Of a stretch of DNA of 64,000 bases, positions 58,753 to 64,000 are shown piece after piece. A model generated the notes under the pieces. The model was not told the origin of the DNA. It did not search any database and saw nothing but the letters and a program-made list of their open reading frames with translations. Source of the DNA: JBEDUK01 sp963781595 (lineage in GTDB: Bacteria > Actinomycetota > UBA4738); assembly GCA_963781595.1 (NCBI GenBank), contig CAWAGG010000006.1, positions 2,604,001-2,668,000 of the forward strand. The letters are read 5' to 3'. A program made the translations under genes and the position numbers. Numbering within the stretch: the stretch's first letter is position 1; every line of letters begins with the position of its first letter.

Positions 58753-61700
58753 GTGCTGTGCCCGAACTGCGGAGAAGAGAACCCCGACCGAGCCCGGTTC
58801 TGCATCGTCTGCGGGGCCGCGCTGACCGGCGGCCCGAGGCCTGCCGAGGAGCGCAAGGTCGTCACGGTCCTGTTCTGCGAGCTGACCGGAGGCCCGGATC
58901 CGGGCACGGCCGACCCCGAGGACGTCCGGGCGTCGCTCCAGCCCTACCTGACGGGCATCCGCCGCGAGATCGAGGCGAAGGGCGGCACGCTGGACAAGTT
59001 CCTGCCACAGGGCGCGCTCGGGGTCTTCGGCGCGCCGGCCGCGCACGAGGACGATCCCGAGCGCGCGATCCGCTCCGCGTTGGCGATCCTCGACGCCGTC
59101 GCCGGGCTCAACGCCGCGGCCGACGCCCACCTGGCGGCGCGGATCGGCGTCGCGACCGGCGAGGTCGTCGTCGCCTTCGGCGCGGGACCCCAGATCGGCG
59201 AGAGCGTCACCGGCGACGTCGTGAACACCGCGTCGCGGCTCCTCGCCGTCGGGGAGCCGGGGACCGTCATCGTCGGCCAGTCGACGTACGAGGCGACCCA
59301 GGCGATCTTCGACTACGAGGGCCTCGGCGAGGTGACCGTCAAGGGGAAGCGCGAGCCGCTCACCGTCTGGCGGCCGTTGGGCGCGCGCAGCCGCCTGGGG
59401 GTCGGCATCGAAGCCCGTGAGCGCCCGGCGACACCGTTCGTCGGCAGGGTCGACGAACGTTCGTTGCTGATGATGATCTTCGGACGCGCGGTTCGAGGCG
59501 CATCCGTCCAGCTCGTGACCGTGACGGGCGAACCCGGGATCGGCAAGAGCCGGCTGGTCGCGGAGTTCAAGGCGGCCCTCGAGGCGCTCCCCGACCCCGT
59601 GCGATGGCGACAGGGGCGCTGCCTCCCCTACGGCGAGGGGATCACGTTCTGGGCGCTCGGCGAGATCGTGAAGGCCCAGGCCGGGATCCTCGAATCCGAC
59701 CAGCCGGACGAGGCGGTCGAGAAGCTCCAGACGGCGGTCGATGCCTTGATCGACGACGCATCCGAACGGGCGTGGTTCGGCACTCGGCTCTCGCCGCTGA
59801 TCGGCGTGGGCTCCGCGCCCGCCGCGGACCGGGCGGAGTCGTTCGCGGCGTGGCGCCGGTTCGTCGAAGCGATGGCCGCACGCTCGCCGGTCGTCCTGGT
59901 GATCGAGGACCTGCACTGGGCGGATCCGGCGATGGTGGCGTTCCTGGAGCACCTCGCCGCGAGCACGTCGCCGGTCCCGTTGCTGATCGTGGTTGCGGCG
60001 CGTCCGGAGCTGTACGCGCGCCATCCGACGTGGGGCGGAGGCAAGGGCAACACCCTGACGATCACCGTCCCACCGATGTCGCCGGATGAGACGGCGACGC
60101 TCGTGGGCTCGCTGCTCGACCGTGCCGTCCTGCCCTCCGCGACCCAGTCGATGCTGATCGAACGAGCCGGCGGGAACCCCCTGTACGCGGAGGAGTTCGT
60201 CGGGATGCTGCTCGACCGCGGGCTCATCGACGACCATGGTGGCACGGCCGGGGATCTCCCGCAGCTCGCCTTCCCCGACAGCGTCCACGCGCTCATCGCG
60301 GCGCGGCTCGACTCGTTGCCCCCCGAGGAGAAGGCGCTCCTGCAGGACGCGTCCGTCGTCGGGAGGGTCTTCTGGAACGGGGCGCTGGCGGAGCTCGGTG
60401 GGGTTGCGCCCGACGACGTGCGGCGCGCGCTCGAGGACCTCGCGGCGCGCGAGCTGGTTCGCCCGTCCCGAACATCCTCCGTCGCCGGGGAGTCCGAGTA
60501 CCAGTTCTGGCACGGGCTCGTCCGAGACGTCGCGTATGGCCAGATCCCACGCGCCGTTCGGGCCGAGCGCCACCGCCGGGCCGCGGTCTGGCTCGAACGG
60601 GTCGCGGGCGAGCGCGTCGCCGACCACGCCGAGGTGCTCGCCTACCACGCGTCGCGGGCGCTCGAGCTGTCGGTCGCCTCCGGCATGGGCGCCGAGCGTG
60701 GACTCGGCGCGTTCGCCGGCGACCCCGGCACGGACGCCCTGCGCGAGTCCGCCCGCGGCTACCTGGTCCTGGCCGGCGAACGCGCGATGTCCCTCGACGT
60801 CGCGAAGGCCGAGGAGCATCTGCGTGACGCGCTGGACCTCGCGTCGCCCGACGATCCCTCGCGCGCGGACGTCCTCCGGGGGCTCGCGGAGGCGACGTTC
60901 CTCGCCGGCCGCCTGGAGGAGTCGCAGCGGCTCTACGAGGAGGCGACCGCGCTCCTCGACGCGCAGGGCCGCGAGCTGGACGCGGCCGCCGCCCGCGTGG
61001 GCCTGTTCCGCGTCCTGCAGTACCGGGGTCAGACGGCACGAGCCCGCGACCTCCTCGCCGACGCGACGCGCGTCCTGGAGCGGGAGCCGCCCGGTTCGGC
61101 GCTCACCCAGGCGATCGTCGAATCCGCCGGCGCGATGATGACGTCGGGGCGCTTCCGCGAAGCGATCGCCGAGGCGGACCGGGGCATCGCCGTCGCCCGG
61201 CGCGTCGGTGACGCCGAACAGGAGCTCCGTGCGCTGGGGTTCCGCGGGTACTCGCGCGTCGGGCTCGGCGAGACGAGCGGCCTCGACGAGGAGCGCGAAG
61301 CGCTGGAGCGGGCGCTCGCGCTCGGCCTCGGCCGCACGACCGCGGTGGCGTACAACAACGTGGCGAACGACCTGCGGATGGTCGAGGGGCCCGCGGCCGC
61401 GGTCGCGATGTTCCGCGAAGGGATCGCGTTCGCCGACGCCCGCGGCCTGGATGAGACGGCTGCCTGGATGCGGATGACGACGCTGCTCCCGCTCATCGAC
61501 CTCGGCGCGTGGGACGAGGTCCTCCGTGGCAGCGCGGAGGTGATCGACGACGCGAAGCGCCACGGTGCGGGCTACGACGAGGCGTTCGCCGAGACGCTGC
61601 GGGCGTTCGTGCTGGCACACCGCGGTGATCCGACCGCGGCCGAAGCGGTCGACCGACTGCTGCCGAAGGCCCGCGAGATCGGCGACCCGCAGGTCCTGGA

Positions 61701-62208
61701 GGGAGCCCTGGCGGCCGCGTCGCTCGTCCGCCTGTCGGAGGGAGCGCCCTCGGATGCCGCGGCACTCGTCGAGGAGGCACTCGCGGCCACGGCCGACGCC
61801 GGCACGGATGCGCGGTCCTGGTACCTGCCGGATCTGGTTCGAACCGCGATCGCTGCGGGAGACGCGGGCCTCGGGTCAAGGCTCACCGAGGGGATGCGGG
61901 GGACCCTCCCCCGCTACCGCCTGGCGATCGCCACGGCCCGGGCCTCGCTGCTCGAGGCGGAGGGCGACCACGAGCGCGCGGCCGGGTGGTTCGGTGGCGT
62001 CGCGGCGCTGTGGGATGCCTACGGACACGAGCTCGAGCGCGCGTTCGCGTCGCTCGGCCACGGCCGGTGCCTGGTCGCCCTCGGCCGGGTCGACGAGGCC
62101 GTCGCGCCCCTGCAGGAGGCGCTCGGCGGCTTCGAGCGACTCCGCGCGAACCCGGCGATCGCGGCCGTCGAGCGGGTGCGCCGAACCGCCGCCGCGGTTC
62201 GCGGCTGA
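58753..62208 (+). CDS. zinc-ribbon, degenerate adenylate-cyclase, ATPase, TPR regulator
   Basis: 1151 residues. Zinc ribbon at 3-20 (CPNC...CIVC). Class III cyclase domain about 35-215: the fold and late motif GDVVNTASRL are kept, but the first metal-Asp motif (family FADxVGS) reads FCELTGG near 41, and the second (family GDAxxAxFG) reads PQGALGVFG near 86. Both catalytic Asp are thus absent and cAMP synthesis is unlikely. AAA/STAND ATPase follows: Walker A GEPGIGKSRL near 259, Walker B VVLVIEDLHWADP near 380. The C-terminal half is helical TPR-like (about 660-1151). Probably a signal-responsive ATPase regulator. GTG 58753 gives an intact ribbon. Confidence 0.9.
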   Translation: MLCPNCGEENPDRARFCIVCGAALTGGPRPAEERKVVTVLFCELTGGPDPGTADPEDVRASLQPYLTGIRREIEAKGGTLDKFLPQGALGVFGAPAAHEDDPERAIRSALAILDAVAGLNAAADAHLAARIGVATGEVVVAFGAGPQIGESVTGDVVNTASRLLAVGEPGTVIVGQSTYEATQAIFDYEGLGEVTVKGKREPLTVWRPLGARSRLGVGIEARERPATPFVGRVDERSLLMMIFGRAVRGASVQLVTVTGEPGIGKSRLVAEFKAALEALPDPVRWRQGRCLPYGEGITFWALGEIVKAQAGILESDQPDEAVEKLQTAVDALIDDASERAWFGTRLSPLIGVGSAPAADRAESFAAWRRFVEAMAARSPVVLVIEDLHWADPAMVAFLEHLAASTSPVPLLIVVAARPELYARHPTWGGGKGNTLTITVPPMSPDETATLVGSLLDRAVLPSATQSMLIERAGGNPLYAEEFVGMLLDRGLIDDHGGTAGDLPQLAFPDSVHALIAARLDSLPPEEKALLQDASVVGRVFWNGALAELGGVAPDDVRRALEDLAARELVRPSRTSSVAGESEYQFWHGLVRDVAYGQIPRAVRAERHRRAAVWLERVAGERVADHAEVLAYHASRALELSVASGMGAERGLGAFAGDPGTDALRESARGYLVLAGERAMSLDVAKAEEHLRDALDLASPDDPSRADVLRGLAEATFLAGRLEESQRLYEEATALLDAQGRELDAAAARVGLFRVLQYRGQTARARDLLADATRVLEREPPGSALTQAIVESAGAMMTSGRFREAIAEADRGIAVARRVGDAEQELRALGFRGYSRVGLGETSGLDEEREALERALALGLGRTTAVAYNNVANDLRMVEGPAAAVAMFREGIAFADARGLDETAAWMRMTTLLPLIDLGAWDEVLRGSAEVIDDAKRHGAGYDEAFAETLRAFVLAHRGDPTAAEAVDRLLPKAREIGDPQVLEGALAAASLVRLSEGAPSDAAALVEEALAATADAGTDARSWYLPDLVRTAIAAGDAGLGSRLTEGMRGTLPRYRLAIATARASLLEAEGDHERAAGWFGGVAALWDAYGHELERAFASLGHGRCLVALGRVDEAVAPLQEALGGFERLRANPAIAAVERVRRTAAAVRG

Positions 62209-62249
62209 TCGCCGGCCCCGCCGTGTCGCGCGTGTGGTTGGATACGCGC

Positions 62250-62705
62250 ATGTCCGACCCGCCCGATGCCGACGACCGGCCCGCGTTGGCGGCGATCCGG
62301 GCCGCGGTCGAGGCGATCGCGCCTGCCTTCGACGGACGCCCGGGCGGGCTGGACGTCGGCGCGGACCGTCACGTCGTTGAGCAGCTCGACCTCGCGCTGC
62401 CGGGGTTCGTCGACATGATCGGGATGCTGCTGGACGCGTACGCGAGCGACGTCCGCGCCGGCGCGTCGATGGCCGACCTGACGCTCGACGAACGCGGCGA
62501 GGTCATGCGCGCGCTCGCCGGCGAGGAGGAGCAGGATCCGCGCGACATCGTCGATGCGCTGTTCGTCTTCACGCTCGGCGCCATGTACTCGGAATGGTCG
62601 GGCTACGACCGAGACGCGCGGCGGCTGAGCCCGCCCGCGGCGTGGACGCGCGTCGGCTACCACGGCCCGGTCGACGGCGTCGCGGCGTACCGCGATGGTC
62701 GCTGA
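62250..62705 (+). CDS. gluconate 2-dehydrogenase subunit 3-like protein
   Basis: 151 residues. LTLDERGEVMRALAGEEEQDPRDIVDALF and GAMYSEWSGYDRD match the small subunit 3 family that partners GMC/FAD dehydrogenases. The next gene is such a GMC protein, which supports the call. No Tat or Sec signal is visible. Confidence 0.82.
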   Translation: MSDPPDADDRPALAAIRAAVEAIAPAFDGRPGGLDVGADRHVVEQLDLALPGFVDMIGMLLDAYASDVRAGASMADLTLDERGEVMRALAGEEEQDPRDIVDALFVFTLGAMYSEWSGYDRDARRLSPPAAWTRVGYHGPVDGVAAYRDGR

Positions 62706-62724
62706 GGAGAGGGGCGAACCGCGC

Positions 62725-64000
62725 GTGGAAGCACCCGACGCGATCGTCGTCGGCGCCGGCGCCGGCGGGCCGGTCGTCGCGAAGGAGCTGGCCGAGCGCG
62801 GGGTTCGCGTGCTGATGCTCGAAGCCGGCCCGTGGAACGACCCCGACCACGACTACACGCGCCTCGAGGACGACATGGGCGGCATCATGGACGGCCGGTT
62901 CCGGTGGGGACCGGCGGACCGTTCGGCGCCGCCGTGGGGCCGTCGGCGCGAGGGCGCGGGGCTGATCCTGCAGTGCGCGGGCGTCGGCGGGACGACCCAG
63001 CACTACAACGCGATCTCGCCTCGGATGTACCCGTCGGGGATCGATGACGACTGGCCGATCGCGTACGAGGACCTGATCCCGTACTACGAAGGGGTCGAGA
63101 CCTTCCTACCCGTAAGGCTGGTTGACGACCTGGCGACGAAAGACGCGCTGTTCGCCGAGGGCTGCGAGCGGATCGGCCTGGAGCGGAGCGAGTCCACGTA
63201 CGTGACGAAGGACATGTGGCGCCCGTCCCACAACGCGATCCTGCCGATCGCCCGGATGACGCCGGGAGGGTCGCTCGCATGGCCGGATGTCGAGGGCTGC
63301 ACGATGTGCGGCCACTGCTTCGAGGGGTGCCCGAACCCACGCGGGGCGCCGGTCGAACGGAAGGCGAAGCGCTCGACGAACGTGTCGTACGTGCCGGCGG
63401 CCGTCGCGACCGGGCACTGCGAGGTCGTGCCGAACGCGTTCGCCACGGCCGTGCTCTTCGACGGCGGCGGTGGTGGCGGCGGAGGAGGAGGCCGTGGCTC
63501 GAACCGCCCGGCGCGGGTCCGCGGCGTGCGCTGGCGCGACACGGTCACGGGCGACGTGCACGAGGCCGAGGCTCCCGTCGTGGTTCTGGCGGGCGGCTCG
63601 ATCGAGTCGCCGCGCCTGTGGCTGAACTCCGGGCTGCCGAACGCACACGACGTCGTCGGCCGGTACCTCACGAGCCACGCGCAGGACTTCGTGACCGGAC
63701 TGTTCGACCGCGAGGTGCACCCCGACGTCGGGCAGGTGACGATGGCTCGCGCCGACTTCCCCGGCTACGGGACGCTCTGGAGCCAGGGGTTCGGCCCGCA
63801 GGCGTTCGCGATCGTCCTGATGGGCGCCGGCCAGGGCTTCTGGGACGAACCGACCCGGGGCGAGCCGTGGGACTTCGCGGGGCGCGCGTACGGCGCGGAC
63901 GCGTTGCGGAAGGTCGACGAGTACCATCGTTCGCTGTCCGTGGTGGTCTGCGTGGACGACCAGGCCGAGACGACGAACCGCGTCGCGCTGGTCGACGACT
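62725..64000 (+). CDS. GMC-family FAD oxidoreductase with CxxCxxCxxxC motif (partial)
   Basis: At least 425 residues; runs off the window. FAD-binding loop DAIVVGAGAGGPVVAKELAERG at the N-terminus, AGVGGTTQHYNAISPRM, and a Cys cluster CTMCGHCFEGCPNP near 192-203 found in a subset of GMC enzymes. An insertion of ten consecutive Gly occurs near 63,463-63,492. GTG 62725 has GGAGAGG upstream; ATG 62695 is an alternative that overlaps the subunit 3 gene. The pair probably forms a membrane-linked sugar or alcohol dehydrogenase. Confidence 0.9.
   Translation, partial: MEAPDAIVVGAGAGGPVVAKELAERGVRVLMLEAGPWNDPDHDYTRLEDDMGGIMDGRFRWGPADRSAPPWGRRREGAGLILQCAGVGGTTQHYNAISPRMYPSGIDDDWPIAYEDLIPYYEGVETFLPVRLVDDLATKDALFAEGCERIGLERSESTYVTKDMWRPSHNAILPIARMTPGGSLAWPDVEGCTMCGHCFEGCPNPRGAPVERKAKRSTNVSYVPAAVATGHCEVVPNAFATAVLFDGGGGGGGGGGRGSNRPARVRGVRWRDTVTGDVHEAEAPVVVLAGGSIESPRLWLNSGLPNAHDVVGRYLTSHAQDFVTGLFDREVHPDVGQVTMARADFPGYGTLWSQGFGPQAFAIVLMGAGQGFWDEPTRGEPWDFAGRAYGADALRKVDEYHRSLSVVVCVDDQAETTNRVALVDD

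Overview
The window is high-G+C DNA (roughly 70%, my estimate by eye) from a bacterium that looks like an actinomycete-phylum member outside the well-known genera. The main evidence is gene order. The chain ftsY - smc - acyP - mutM - rnc - (rpmF) - DUF177 - SepIVA-like coiled coil, followed by coaD - rsmD - recG - DAK2/FakA - rpmB - thiD/thiL, is the order I know from Mycobacterium (Rv2921c-Rv2927c and Rv2965c-Rv2977c). A cofC gene (coenzyme F420) and many probably leaderless start codons fit the same phylum. No rRNA and no CRISPR array were seen.

Layout. 0.1-23.3 kb is a conserved housekeeping block, almost all on the minus strand: rplS, trmD, rimM, khpA, rpsP, ffh, a coiled-coil protein, ftsY, smc, acyP, mutM, rnc, rpmF, DUF177, sepIVA-like, coaD, rsmD, recG, fakA-like, thiD and thiL. 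Many of these genes overlap by GTGA or ATGA. Plus-strand exceptions are an orphan PAS histidine kinase, a TlpA-like lipoprotein and rpmB. 23.5-29.4 kb holds PEP carboxykinase and a redox or stress cluster: a cNMP-binding protein, a membrane-cupredoxin fusion and a UspA-UspA-Rieske fusion. 29.4-38.4 kb is mixed metabolism: ddl, a Cys/Met PLP enzyme, tdh-kbl threonine catabolism, VOC, and two genes broken by frameshifts (cupin, VapC). 38.4-46.3 kb holds a striking Ser-x-x triplet-repeat protein beside a rhodanese, then lysA, chrA, gpsA, plsC, cofC and HU.

46.4-50.1 kb is an eroded accessory patch. A tRNA-Gln(CUG) is followed by a tandem 12-bp repeat, a truncated tyrosine recombinase whose HxxR box is out of frame, a possible zincin, a Cys-rich fragment and a propeller relic. 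50.2-55.8 kb encodes secreted enzymes: a copper-radical oxidase with all expected ligands overlapping a beta-propeller gene, a PLC-type phosphoesterase, an aminotransferase and a YbjN-like protein. 55.9-58.7 kb holds a sigma factor overlapped by a membrane-anchored TolB-like propeller, then a VOC protein and a thioesterase. 58.7-64 kb holds a 1151-residue regulator with a zinc ribbon, a degenerate adenylate-cyclase domain, an ATPase and a TPR-like tail, then a gluconate-dehydrogenase subunit 3-like gene and a GMC oxidoreductase that runs off the end.

The most unusual items are the 23-fold Ser-x-x repeat protein, the UspA-UspA-Rieske fusion, a MutM that cannot carry the catalytic N-terminal proline, the recurring -10 element placed 6-10 nt before start codons, and the cyclase domain that has lost its metal ligands.
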